From: Streptomyces wedmorensis
Lineage (GTDB): Bacteria; Actinomycetota; Actinomycetes; Streptomycetales; Streptomycetaceae
NCBI RefSeq assembly: GCF_000716445.1
Contig: NZ_JNWK01000019.1
Span: forward strand, 43,119 to 107,118
Reading direction: 5' to 3'
Length of the DNA stretch: 64,000 nucleotides
The notes under the pieces were generated by a model. It saw nothing but the letters and a program-made list of their open reading frames with translations, was not told the origin of the DNA and ran no database searches. This document shows positions 25,812-34,053 of the stretch, piece after piece (within the stretch, counting starts at the first letter, position 1; every line of letters begins with the position of its first letter). The translations under genes and the position numbers were made by a program.

Positions 25812-27035
25812 ATGGACAGGTACACCGTCGTCTCGGCCGACTGCCACGCGGGCGCCGACCTCCTCGACTACCGGCCCTACCTGGAGAGGAAGCACCACGA
25901 CGACTTCGACGCCTGGGCGGCGACGTACGTCAATCCGTACGAGGACCTCCTCGCCGACACCGCCGACCGCAACTGGAACTCGCGGCGGCGGCTGCGCGAA
26001 CTCGAAGAGGACGGCGTCGTCGCCGAGGTCGTCTTCCCCAACACGATCCCGCCGTTCTTCCCCAAGGCCTCGCTGATGGCCCAGCCGCCCACCCGCGCCG
26101 AGTACGAACAGCGCTGGGCCGGCCTCCAGGCGCACAACCGCTGGCTGGCCGACTTCTGCGCCGACGCCCCGGGACGCAGGGCGGGCGTGGCGCAGATCCT
26201 CCTCAACGACGTGGACGCGGCGGTCGCCGAGATCCGCCGGACCCGCGAGGCGGGCCTGACCGGGGGCATCCTGCTCCCCGGGGTCCCCCCTGGCTCGCCC
26301 GTCCCCGAGCTGTACTCGGCGACGTACGACCCGATCTGGGCGGTCTGCGCCGAGCTCGACGTGCCGGTCAACCACCACGGCGGCTCCGCGTCGCCGCCGC
26401 TGGGCGACGAACCGGCCGCCCGGGCGGTCTTCATGGTGGAGACGACCTGGTTCTCCCACCGGGCCCTGTGGCACCTGGTCTTCGGCGGCGCCTTCCGGCG
26501 GCACCCGAACCTCAAGCTGGTCCTGACCGAGCAGGGCTCGGGCTGGATCCCGGGCGTGCTCGACATGCTGGACTACTACCACGGGCGCCTGGTGTCGGCC
26601 GCGACGAAGGCCTCCACCGCCGAGTCCAAGTTCGGCGCCGGGCTCGCCGAGTCCATGGGCAAGGGGCCCAGCGAGGTATGGCGCGACAACTGCTTCGTCG
26701 GCGCGAGCTTCATGCGGCCCCACGAGGTGCCGCTGCGCGAGCGGATCGGTCTCGACAAGATCATGTGGGGCACCGACTACCCGCACGACGAGGGCACCAC
26801 CCCGTACTCCCGCGAAGGCCTCCGCATCGCCTACGCGGGCCTGCCGAGGGACGAGGTCGCCGCCATGGTCGGCGGCAACGCGGCCCGCGTCTACGGCTTC
26901 GACCTCGCCTTCCTCGACCGGCTCGCCGCCGTCCACGGCCCGACCGTCGAGGAGATCGCCGAGCCGCTGAAGGAGGTGCCCGAGGGCGCCACCAGCCCGG
27001 CGTTCGCCCCGGGCGGGTCGGTCCGCGTCTGGTGA
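25812..27035 (+). CDS. Amidohydrolase_2 family metal-dependent hydrolase/decarboxylase, copy 2
   Basis: A 407-residue paralogue of the preceding gene, with the same motif order: VVSADCHAGADLLDYRPYLE, then ELDVPVNHHGGSA, RHPNLKLVLTEQGSGW and KIMWGTDYPHDEGTTPYS. Two such enzymes side by side suggest successive steps or a hetero-oligomer. ATG at 25812 follows GGGGGGCGAACCG; an ATG at 25797 overlaps the upstream stop and is an alternative. The last third contains FDLAFLDRLAAVHGPTVEEI. Confidence 0.9.
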   Translation: MDRYTVVSADCHAGADLLDYRPYLERKHHDDFDAWAATYVNPYEDLLADTADRNWNSRRRLRELEEDGVVAEVVFPNTIPPFFPKASLMAQPPTRAEYEQRWAGLQAHNRWLADFCADAPGRRAGVAQILLNDVDAAVAEIRRTREAGLTGGILLPGVPPGSPVPELYSATYDPIWAVCAELDVPVNHHGGSASPPLGDEPAARAVFMVETTWFSHRALWHLVFGGAFRRHPNLKLVLTEQGSGWIPGVLDMLDYYHGRLVSAATKASTAESKFGAGLAESMGKGPSEVWRDNCFVGASFMRPHEVPLRERIGLDKIMWGTDYPHDEGTTPYSREGLRIAYAGLPRDEVAAMVGGNAARVYGFDLAFLDRLAAVHGPTVEEIAEPLKEVPEGATSPAFAPGGSVRVW

Positions 27036-27059
27036 CCCGCCGGGTGCGACCCTCCTGAC

Positions 27060-27785
27060 GTGACGTCATCCCCCGCACCGGACGCCGTGCACGACGAGGC
27101 CCACGGCGGAGGCCTCGGCTCCCGTCTCAACTGGCTCCGCGCCGCCGTGCTCGGAGCCAACGACGGAGTCGTCTCCACCGCCGGCCTCGTCGTCGGCGTC
27201 GCCGGTGCCACCCAGTCCCAGGCCGCCCTGCTCACGGCCGGCCTCTCCGGGCTGCTCGCCGGTTCGATGTCGATGGCCGCGGGGGAGTACGTCTCGGTCT
27301 CCACCCAGCGCGACTCCGAGAAGGCGGCGCTCGCCCAGGAGAAGCGCGAGCTGCGCGAACGGCCGGAGGCCGAACTCCGCGAACTGACCGGCCTCCTCGC
27401 CTCCCGCGGCCTCTCCCCGGACGTGGCCAGGGAGGCCGCCGAACAGCTCACCGAGCGCGACGCCCTGCGTGCCCACGCGCGCGTGGAGCTGGGCATCGAC
27501 CCCGACGCCCTCACCAACCCCTGGCACGCGGCCGGTGCCAGCTTCCTCGCCTTCACCGTCGGCGCCCTGCTCCCGCTCCTCGCCATCGTCCTCCCCCCGG
27601 CCTCCGCGCGCCTCTGGGTCACGGTCCTCTCCGTCCTCGCCGCCCTCACCCTCACCGGCTGGTGGAGCGCCCGCCTCGGCAGCGCCCCCACGGGCCCGGC
27701 GATCCTCCGCAACGTGGCCGGCGGCGCCCTCGCGATGGCGGTCACCTACGGGGCGGGCTCCCTGCTGGGGGCGGCCGGGGTGTAG
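27060..27785 (+). CDS. VIT1/CCC1 family membrane transporter (Fe2+/Mn2+)
   Basis: A 241-residue protein with about five transmembrane helices. It has the CCC1 signature: NWLRAAVLGANDGVVSTAGL near residues 24-43 and GSMSMAAGEYVSVSTQRDSE (68-87). A hydrophilic metal-binding loop of Glu/Arg-rich helices follows, and the protein ends with three hydrophobic segments. The family moves ferrous iron or manganese out of the cytoplasm. GTG 27060 is 24 nt after the amidohydrolase stop with no strong ribosome site; it may be transcribed with the upstream operon. Confidence 0.92.
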   Translation: MTSSPAPDAVHDEAHGGGLGSRLNWLRAAVLGANDGVVSTAGLVVGVAGATQSQAALLTAGLSGLLAGSMSMAAGEYVSVSTQRDSEKAALAQEKRELRERPEAELRELTGLLASRGLSPDVAREAAEQLTERDALRAHARVELGIDPDALTNPWHAAGASFLAFTVGALLPLLAIVLPPASARLWVTVLSVLAALTLTGWWSARLGSAPTGPAILRNVAGGALAMAVTYGAGSLLGAAGV

Positions 27786-27819
27786 GCGAGGTCGCCGAGG
27801 TGTTGTCGGAAGGTGCCAA

Positions 27820-27853
27820 AGCTTGCTGACAAGCTGTCTCACTTACTTGTAAG
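27820..27853. promoter_or_regulatory. Two A/T-rich palindromes before the hydroxylase gene
   Basis: AGCTTG-N4-CAAGCT at 27820-27835 and CTTAC-TT-GTAAG at 27842-27853 lie in the 114-nt gap. They are unusually A/T-rich for this genome and 46-80 nt before the ATG at 27900. They look like operators of an unidentified regulator controlling the lipid gene pair. Confidence 0.55.
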
Positions 27854-27899
27854 CAATCACGTCTAGTCGCGTCCGCCCGGCGCCCCTACCGTCGACGGC

Positions 27900-28790
27900 A
27901 TGCCCAACCTGCCCGATGTCGTGCTCTGGTCCATACCGGCGTTCGTCCTGCTCACCGTCCTGGAGATGGTCAGCCACCGGGTCCGCCCCGACGAGGACGC
28001 CGCCGGGTACGAGACCAAGGACGCCGCCACCAGCGTCGGCATGGGGCTCGGGAGCCTCGCCTTCGACGCGCTGTGGAAGATCCCCGTGGTCGCGATCTAC
28101 ACCGCCGTCTACGAGCTGACCCCGCTCCGCGTCCCCTTCCTGTGGTGGACGGTCCCGCTCATGCTGCTCGCCCAGGACTTCCTCTACTACTGGCAGCACC
28201 GCGGCCACCACGTCGTCCGGATCCTCTGGGCCTGCCACGTCGTCCACCACAGCAGCCGCAGGTTCAACCTCACCACCGCCCTGCGCCAGCCGTGGACCGG
28301 CGTGACGGGCTGGCCGTTCTACCTGCCGATGATCGCCCTCGGCGTCCACCCCGCGGCCGTCGCCTTCTGCTACTCGGTCAACCTCGTCTACCAGTTCTGG
28401 ATCCACACCGAGCGCATCGGGAAACTGCCCCGGCCCTTCGAGTACGTCCTCAACACGCCCTCGCACCACCGCGTCCACCACGCCTCCCAGGGCGGCTACC
28501 TGGACCGGAACTTCGGCGGCATCCTCATCGTCTGGGACCGGATGTTCGGCTCCTGGGTGGGCGAGACCGACCGGCCTGTCTACGGCCTCACCAAGAACAT
28601 CGAGACCTACAACCCGCTGCGCGTCGCCACCCACGAGTACGCCGCCATCGCCCGCGACGTCCGCGCCGCCCGCACCTGGCGCGAGCGCGCCGGCCGCCTC
28701 TTCCGCGGCCCGGGCTGGCAACCCGCCCCCGCCACCGGCGGGACGAGCCCCGTCGCGGGCACCACGACCGCCCCGGAGGCCGCCGCGTGA
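27900..28790 (+). CDS. Fatty acid hydroxylase/sterol desaturase superfamily membrane oxygenase
   Basis: A 296-residue membrane di-iron protein. The histidine clusters are QHRGHHVVR and HVVHHSSRRFN, then HHRVHHAS and the NLVYQFWIHTERIG stretch, as in the FA_hydroxylase family. Four or so hydrophobic helices surround them. The family includes alkylglycerol monooxygenases as well as sterol desaturases. The next gene overlaps by 4 nt and encodes a lysoplasmalogenase-type protein, hinting at ether lipids. The C-terminus is Thr/Ala-rich and disordered. Confidence 0.92.
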   Translation: MPNLPDVVLWSIPAFVLLTVLEMVSHRVRPDEDAAGYETKDAATSVGMGLGSLAFDALWKIPVVAIYTAVYELTPLRVPFLWWTVPLMLLAQDFLYYWQHRGHHVVRILWACHVVHHSSRRFNLTTALRQPWTGVTGWPFYLPMIALGVHPAAVAFCYSVNLVYQFWIHTERIGKLPRPFEYVLNTPSHHRVHHASQGGYLDRNFGGILIVWDRMFGSWVGETDRPVYGLTKNIETYNPLRVATHEYAAIARDVRAARTWRERAGRLFRGPGWQPAPATGGTSPVAGTTTAPEAAA

Positions 28791-29506
28791 GCACCGCATC
28801 CGCATCCGCATCCGCATCCGCATCCGCATCCGCATCCGCATCCGCACCCGTACCCGTGGCCGCCCGCCCCGTCCCGGCCGCCGTCTCCCGCGCGCTGCTC
28901 GTCGCCTTCGCCCTCGCGGCCGCCGTCGACCTGGGCGCGCTGCTCGCCGGCGCCGAGCTCGGCCACCAGATCGCCAAGCCGCTCCTGATGCCGCTGCTCG
29001 CCGCGTACGCCGTCACCCTCGGCGCCCCGAAGCCGCTCACCGCCGCGCTGCTCTTCGGCTGGGGCGGCGACGTCCTCCTGCTCTCCGATGCCGACTGGGC
29101 GTTCCTCGCCGGCATGGGCTCCTTCGCCGTCGGACACGTCTGCTACCTGGTCCTCTTCGGCCGCAGGCGTACGTCCCCGGCACTCGGCGCCCTGTACGCG
29201 GCGGCCCTCGCCGGCACCGTCGTCCTCCTCTGGCCCGACCTCCCCGCCGACCTTCGGATCCCCGTCGCCGGGTACTCGCTGCTGCTCGCCGCGATGGCCT
29301 ACCGCGCGAGCGCCCTCGGACCCCTGGCCGGCCTCGGCGGCGCCCTGTTCCTGCTGTCCGACACCCTCATCGCCACTGGCGTCGCCGGATGGCCCCAGCT
29401 GCCCGTGGCCGATTTCTGGGTCATGCTGACGTACATCGCGGCGCAATACCTGCTGGCGGCGGGAGCGCTCCGCGCGATATACGGTGAACGTCGTACAACC
29501 GTCTGA
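28787..29506 (+). CDS. YhhN/TMEM86 family lysoplasmalogenase-like membrane protein
   Basis: A 239-residue protein: an N-terminal (Ala-Ser)n run coded by a hexanucleotide repeat, then about eight hydrophobic helices. Conserved family segments include KPLLMPLLAAY (about 65-75), FGWGGDVLLLSDADWAFLAG and a final VADFWVMLTYIAAQYLLAAG. Relatives hydrolyse the vinyl-ether bond of lysoplasmalogens. It starts at GTG 28787 inside the end of the hydroxylase gene (GTGA overlap), so translation is coupled. Confidence 0.88.
   Translation: MSTASASASASASASASASAPVPVAARPVPAAVSRALLVAFALAAAVDLGALLAGAELGHQIAKPLLMPLLAAYAVTLGAPKPLTAALLFGWGGDVLLLSDADWAFLAGMGSFAVGHVCYLVLFGRRRTSPALGALYAAALAGTVVLLWPDLPADLRIPVAGYSLLLAAMAYRASALGPLAGLGGALFLLSDTLIATGVAGWPQLPVADFWVMLTYIAAQYLLAAGALRAIYGERRTTV
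28796..28843 (+). repeat. (GCATCC)8 microsatellite in the 5' end of the YhhN gene
   Basis: Eight perfect GCATCC copies, followed by a variant GCACCC. It encodes alternating Ala-Ser at residues 4-20. The unit is a multiple of three, so copy-number change alters the N-terminal length without breaking the frame. Such pure hexamer runs are uncommon in coding DNA of this window. Confidence 0.97.
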
Positions 29507-29523
29507 CAGCGAGGACCGCAGCC

Positions 29524-30567
29524 ATGCGCGCCACCACCATCCACGCCCCGTTCGACATGCGCGTGGAGGACGTGCCCGACCCGGTGATCCAGGAACCCAC
29601 GGACGTCGTCCTGCGGGTCCTGCGCGCCTGCATCTGCGGCAGCGACCTCTGGGCCTACCGCGGCGAGTCCGCCCGGCAGCCCGGCCAGCGGATCGGCCAC
29701 GAGTTCCTCGGCATCGTCGAGGCGGCCGGCTCCGAGGTCACCGGCTTCGTCCCGGGCGACCTCGTCGTCGCCCCCTTCGTCTGGTCCGACGGCACGTGCG
29801 AATACTGCGCCGAGGGCCTCCAGACCTCCTGCCCGCGCGGCGGCTTCTGGGGCTCGGGCGGCTCCGACGGCGGCCAGGGCGAGGCCGTCCGCGTCCCCGT
29901 CGCCGACGGCACCCTCGTCAAGCTGCCCGCCGAGGCCGCCTCCGACGACCGGCTCCTCACCGCACTGCTCGCCCTCTCCGACGTCATGGGCACCGGCCAC
30001 CACGCCGCCCTCGGCGCCGGAGTGAGGCCCGGCTCCACGGTCGCGGTCGTCGGCGACGGCGCCGTCGGCCTCTGCGGCGTCCTCGCGGCCAAGCGCCTCG
30101 GCGCCGAGCGGATCATCGCCCTCGGCCGGCACACCGCCCGCACCGACATCGCCCGTCTCTTCGGCGCCACCGACGTCGTCGCCGAGCGCGGCGAGGCCGC
30201 CGAGGCCGCCGTCCGCGAGCTCACCCGAGGCCAGGGCGCGCACGGCGTCATCGAGGCCGTCGGCACCGAGCAGTCCATGCGCACCGCCGTCGCCATCACC
30301 CGCGACGGCGGCTCCATCGGCTACGTCGGCGTCCCCCACGGCAGCGGCACCGGTCTCGACCTCGACGTCATGTTCGACCGCAACATCGCCCTCCGCGGCG
30401 GCGTCGCCCCCGTCCGCGCCTACATCCCCGAGCTCCTCCCCGACATCCTCGACGGCACCATCGACCCCTCCCCGGTCTTCGACCTCACCGTCGCCCTCGA
30501 CGGCGTCCCCACCGGCTACAAGGCCATGGACGACCGCACCGCCCTCAAGGTCCTCATCAAGCCGTAA
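29524..30567 (+). CDS. Zinc-dependent medium-chain alcohol dehydrogenase
   Basis: A 347-residue MDR protein. The catalytic zinc ligands are Cys in ACICGSDLW (about 37-45), the His-Glu of GHEFLGIVE (about 60) and a distal residue. The structural-zinc-like segment CEYCAEGLQTSCPRGG (about 97-112) has three Cys. The Rossmann motif is VAVVGDGAVGLCGVLAAKRLG, and GRHTARTDIARLFGATD follows. The substrate is unknown. It follows the YhhN gene by 17 nt with no terminator, so it is probably in the same operon. Confidence 0.93.
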   Translation: MRATTIHAPFDMRVEDVPDPVIQEPTDVVLRVLRACICGSDLWAYRGESARQPGQRIGHEFLGIVEAAGSEVTGFVPGDLVVAPFVWSDGTCEYCAEGLQTSCPRGGFWGSGGSDGGQGEAVRVPVADGTLVKLPAEAASDDRLLTALLALSDVMGTGHHAALGAGVRPGSTVAVVGDGAVGLCGVLAAKRLGAERIIALGRHTARTDIARLFGATDVVAERGEAAEAAVRELTRGQGAHGVIEAVGTEQSMRTAVAITRDGGSIGYVGVPHGSGTGLDLDVMFDRNIALRGGVAPVRAYIPELLPDILDGTIDPSPVFDLTVALDGVPTGYKAMDDRTALKVLIKP

Positions 30568-30616
30568 CCCTCACGGGGTACCCCACGCGCGGGCCCGGCG
30601 CGGGCCCGGCGCGGGC

Positions 30617-30766
30617 CTCCGCGTGGTCGCACCCCCCCCGCGTGGATCCCCGCGTGGAACCTCCGCGCGGACCTCCGCGTGGATCCCCGCGTGGAACCTC
30701 CGCGCGGATCCCCGCGTGGATCCCCGCGCGGACCCCGCGCGTGGCCCCCGCGTGGTCGCACCCCCC
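30617..30766. repeat. Degenerate CCGCGTGGA(T/C)C repeat tract
   Basis: About a dozen degenerate 11-13-nt units with core CCGCG(T/C)GGA fill this stretch. A longer period of 37 bp is exact over about 33 nt (30639 and 30676 copies). The tract is bounded by two copies of CGCGTGGTCGCACCCCCCC (about 30620 and 30750). It is non-coding and lies between convergent genes. Confidence 0.85.
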
Positions 30767-30809
30767 CGTGTGGGCAATCGTTCCGCAGGGCGGAACGGGT
30801 GGGCACACG
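30767..30809. repeat. REP-like palindromic element, copy 1
   Basis: Layout: outer arms CGTGTG/CACACG, a 6 x 6 mismatch GGCAAT opposite GGTGGG, inner arms CGTTCCGC/GCGGAACG, loop AGG. The same layout recurs at 56253-56297 and 56415-56458 with paired changes in the arms. It lies between the ADH gene and a convergent CoA-transferase gene, where it could also terminate transcription in both directions. Confidence 0.85.
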
Positions 30810-30863
30810 CCCCGTTGCCGGTTGCCAGTCCCGGCCCGTTCCGCCCGTACGGCCCGCCCCCCG

Positions 30864-32162
30864 TCAGGCCCCGAGCCACTCCGGCGCATCCGCCCCCGCG
30901 AGGCCCGGCGGCCGTGACCACCCCGCAGCCCCGCCCTCGTAGGACACCGGCGACAACGCGTACCGCAGACGCCCCAACGGCCCCTCGGACTCGCCGAGAT
31001 ACCGCCCCGCCTCATACCGCGGCAGCCCGTGGGACAGCCAGTGACCGGTCTGGGCGAGGGCCAGGCGGACGAGCCGGGTGCCGCCCTCCGAGGCCTGCTC
31101 CGTCAGCGCCCGCAGCACCGCCGCCGCCAGCAGATAACCCGTCCCGTGGTCCAGCGCCTGCGCCGGCAGCGCCCCCGGTTCCTCCGCCGACCCCTCCACG
31201 GCGGCGATCCCCGTCGCGACCTGCACCAGGGAGTCGAAGCCGCGCCGCCCGGCCCACGGCCCGTAGTCGCCCCAGGCCGACAGCCGGGCGGTCACGAGGC
31301 CCGGCCGGTCCAGGTCGAAGCGGTCGAGCGCGCCCGGACGGTAGCCGGTGACCAACACGTCGGCGGAGTCCAGGAGTTCGTCGAAGGTGCGCCGGTCGGA
31401 CGGCCGGTCCAGATCGAGCGCGGCCGTCCGCTTGCCGACGTCCGTGTCCGCGTGCTGGTCCGGCAGTTCGGGGTTGTCCGGCGGGTCGATCCGCAGCACG
31501 TCCGCGCCGAGCAACGCGAGGGTCCGGGTGGCGACGGGCCCGGCGATGACCCGGGTCAGGTCGAGGATCCGCAGCGGCCCCGTGCGGCGCCGGGGCGGGG
31601 CGTCGTCGAGCCGCTCCCGGGTCAGCAGCGGCCGCGCCGCCACCTCCCGGCCCTGTTCGCTCGCGGCCCACTCGCCGGGCGTGCGCAGGGCGACGGCCAG
31701 GCCCCCGGCCGCGTACACCGCCGCCTCGACCTCGACGGCCTTGCGCTCGCCGATCGCCGCCGCGACGGCCTCGACCGAGTCGGCCGCGTTCAGCGCGGCG
31801 AGCAACGCCGCTTTGTGGTGCGGGTAGTTGGCGTGGGTGCGGACCCAGCCGTCGGCCGCCCGCCAGAACCGTGACAGGGGCGCGAAGTTCACCGGCGTCC
31901 GCCCGTCGATCCGCAGATGGCGCTCACTGACGAAGGCGGTGGCGACGGCCCCGTCGTCGACCCGCACCGGCCCCGGAAGGCCCTCGTGCTCCACCGCGGC
32001 GAGCGCGCAGACCGCGACCGCGGCCCGGGCCAGGTCCATCACCGGCAGGCGCGCGGGCAGCAGCCCGGACACCCCGCCGTACTCCACCCGGTCGACGAGG
32101 GCGGGATCGCCGCCCAGGGCCGACCACAGCAACTCCGTACCCGTGCGTACTCCGTTGTCCAT
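30864..32162 (-). CDS. Class III (CaiB/BaiF) CoA-transferase
   Basis: A 432-residue protein. The family marks are LRILDLTRVIAGPVATRTLA and LLGADVLRIDPPDNPELPD, with the catalytic Asp expected in QALDHGTGYLLAAAVLRAL. The segment DVLVTGYRPGALDRFDLDRP is also typical. The N-terminal 190 residues are less conserved but family-like, so this is probably a long version rather than a fusion. The CoA substrate is unknown and no pathway genes are adjacent. The start is ATG 32162, with the palindrome TGGCACT-G-AGTGCCA 10 nt upstream. Confidence 0.92.
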   Translation of the reverse strand: MDNGVRTGTELLWSALGGDPALVDRVEYGGVSGLLPARLPVMDLARAAVAVCALAAVEHEGLPGPVRVDDGAVATAFVSERHLRIDGRTPVNFAPLSRFWRAADGWVRTHANYPHHKAALLAALNAADSVEAVAAAIGERKAVEVEAAVYAAGGLAVALRTPGEWAASEQGREVAARPLLTRERLDDAPPRRRTGPLRILDLTRVIAGPVATRTLALLGADVLRIDPPDNPELPDQHADTDVGKRTAALDLDRPSDRRTFDELLDSADVLVTGYRPGALDRFDLDRPGLVTARLSAWGDYGPWAGRRGFDSLVQVATGIAAVEGSAEEPGALPAQALDHGTGYLLAAAVLRALTEQASEGGTRLVRLALAQTGHWLSHGLPRYEAGRYLGESEGPLGRLRYALSPVSYEGGAAGWSRPPGLAGADAPEWLGA

Positions 32163-32172
32163 GACCGCACTA

Positions 32173-32187
32173 TGGCACTGAGTGCCA
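32173..32187. promoter_or_regulatory. Palindromic operator candidate before the CoA-transferase gene
   Basis: TGGCACT-G-AGTGCCA is a perfect 15-nt inverted repeat with a central G, 10 nt upstream of the CoA-transferase ATG. It could be an operator for a TetR-type repressor acting in trans, since no regulator gene is adjacent. Confidence 0.6.
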
Positions 32188-32192
32188 CGCAA

Positions 32193-32226
32193 AGGGCCCC
32201 GGTGTGGCACAGCACACCGGGGCCCT
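32193..32226 (-). terminator. Hairpin terminator between the protease and CoA-transferase genes
   Basis: Arms AGGGCCCCGGTGTG and CACACCGGGGCCCT (14 nt, perfect) with a 6-nt loop. It lies just upstream of the CoA-transferase promoter region and 21 nt downstream of the S8 protease stop side at 32247 when that gene is read on the minus strand. It therefore most likely ends the protease transcript. Confidence 0.8.
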
Positions 32227-32246
32227 CCGTCACCTGACCTCCGCGA

Positions 32247-33782
32247 CTAGCGGCGGACGGCGTCGAGCGCGTCGATCAGACCGGCCCCGTAGAAGCCGTT
32301 CTTGTCCTTGCCACCCTCGCAGACGGCGTCGACGGTGCCGTCGCCGTTGATGTCGTACGGGTTGGTGCAGGCGCGGTCGTCGGCCTGCGCGTACAGCAGC
32401 GCCTTCAGCGCCGCCGGGCTCGCGTGGAGGTGCGTCGACTTCAGGAGCGCCAGGACGCCCGCCGCGTGCGGCGCGGCCATCGAGGTGCCGGCCTTGTAGT
32501 TGAAGCCGCCGTTGACCGTGGTCGACAGGATGCGGCCGTTGACCGCCGGGGCGTCCGGCGTCTGGTACTCGGTGCGGTCACCGCCGGGGGCGGCGATGTC
32601 GATCACGCCGAGACCGTAGTTGGAGTAGGACGCCTTGAGGTCCTTGGCACCGGTCGCGGAGACCGTCACGACGCCCGGCAGCATGGCCGGGTAGTCGAAG
32701 CACTCCTTCGGGTCGATGACCCGGTCGCCCGGAGTGGTGTCGTTCGGGCTGCTGTTGTCGACGATCGAGTCGGCAGCCAGGTCGAACTTGGAGTTGCCGG
32801 CCGCGGCGACGTTGACCGTGCCCTTCTTCTCCGCGTACCGGCTCGCGCGGGTGACCGCCTCGATGAGGGCCTTCTGGTCCTCGTCGTTCTTGCAGGCGAA
32901 CATCCACGGGTCGGTGTAGTAGCTGTTGTTCGTGATGTCGACGCCGTGCTCGGCCGCCCACACGAAGCCGCAGACGACGGCCTCGGTGTAGAAGAAGCCG
33001 TCGGGGGTGGACACCTTGATGCCGGAGACCTTGACGCCCGGGGCGACACCGGTGATGCCGACGCCGTTCTTGGCGGCGGCGATGGTGCCGGCGACGTGCG
33101 TGCCGTGGTCGCTCTCGCCCGGGTTGGGGCGCCACGACCCGGCGGTCGTGTCCGGCTTGCCGGACACGCAGTTGGCGGACGCGGCGGCGTCGAAGTTGGG
33201 CGCCAGGTCCGGGTGGGTGTCGTCGACACCCGTGTCGATGACGCCGACGGTGACGCGCTTGCTGCCGAGCGTCTTCTGGTGGGCCTTGTCGGCCTTGATC
33301 GCCGGGAGGTCCCACTGCAGGGGCTCCAGCGGGTCCTGCCCGTCCGTGGCGCTGGCGGCGGCGGCCTTGGCCTCGGCCGCGGACAGCGTCTGCGCGCCCT
33401 CGTCGACGGAGTCGTCGGACTGGACGGACAGCGGGGCGGTACGGGTCGAACCGGCCGACACCACGCCACGCGCCTGACGGATCGTCTTCGCGAACTCGGG
33501 GTTCTGCGAGTGGACGACTATCACGCCTATCTGGTCGTACGAGATGACCACCTCGCCGCCCGCGGCGGCGATCGCCTTCTTCACCGAGGCGGCCGTCCAG
33601 TGACCGCCCTCGATGTTGACGACGTACGACAGCTTCGGGCCGTTCGTCGCCACGGTGGCCGAGGCACCACTCAGTTCCGCGGCGGAGGCGGCGCCGGGGG
33701 CAAGGAAGCCGAGCGAGGCCGTGAGCGCGAGACCAACCGGCAGAGCGAGTGCTCGGCCGCGCCTCGATCCCAGATGAGCCAT
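32247..33782 (-). CDS. Secreted S8 family subtilisin-like serine protease
   Basis: A 511-residue preproprotein. The signal peptide has a basic start, a hydrophobic core PVGLALTASLGFLAPG and cleavage near ASA-AELS (about residue 34). A propeptide follows to about residue 140. The catalytic triad is Asp in GVIDTGVDDTHPDL (about 186), His in HGTHVAGTIAA (about 226) and Ser in GTSMAAPHAAGVLALL (about 433). The oxyanion Asn is in NVAAAGNS. It is exported and extracellular. The C-terminus DINGDGTVDAVCEGGKDK resembles a calcium-binding loop (dockerin-like DxNxDGxxD). Regulation is not visible. Confidence 0.95.
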   Translation of the reverse strand: MAHLGSRRGRALALPVGLALTASLGFLAPGAASAAELSGASATVATNGPKLSYVVNIEGGHWTAASVKKAIAAAGGEVVISYDQIGVIVVHSQNPEFAKTIRQARGVVSAGSTRTAPLSVQSDDSVDEGAQTLSAAEAKAAAASATDGQDPLEPLQWDLPAIKADKAHQKTLGSKRVTVGVIDTGVDDTHPDLAPNFDAAASANCVSGKPDTTAGSWRPNPGESDHGTHVAGTIAAAKNGVGITGVAPGVKVSGIKVSTPDGFFYTEAVVCGFVWAAEHGVDITNNSYYTDPWMFACKNDEDQKALIEAVTRASRYAEKKGTVNVAAAGNSKFDLAADSIVDNSSPNDTTPGDRVIDPKECFDYPAMLPGVVTVSATGAKDLKASYSNYGLGVIDIAAPGGDRTEYQTPDAPAVNGRILSTTVNGGFNYKAGTSMAAPHAAGVLALLKSTHLHASPAALKALLYAQADDRACTNPYDINGDGTVDAVCEGGKDKNGFYGAGLIDALDAVRR

Positions 33783-34053
33783 GGGTTCTCCACATCATCC
33801 GTATGTACTGCTCGCGCGCGGGTTTACGCGCGGACAGGTGCATGACGAGTGAAGCTATCGCTGATCTTCCCGAACGTTCAATGAGTTGAGAAGACTTCAT
33901 GAAGATCTGTTCAAGGAATTCCCCTGCGTGAACCGCTTCGCTTCCGGCTCCGTGCCGTTGGTCAGGGGAGGAGCTCCGCTCGGAGCGCCGCTCTCGCACC
34001 CCGGTGAGGCCCCCTTGACCATGCCGTCCGCCCCCGCGTCACGAGGAGATTCC

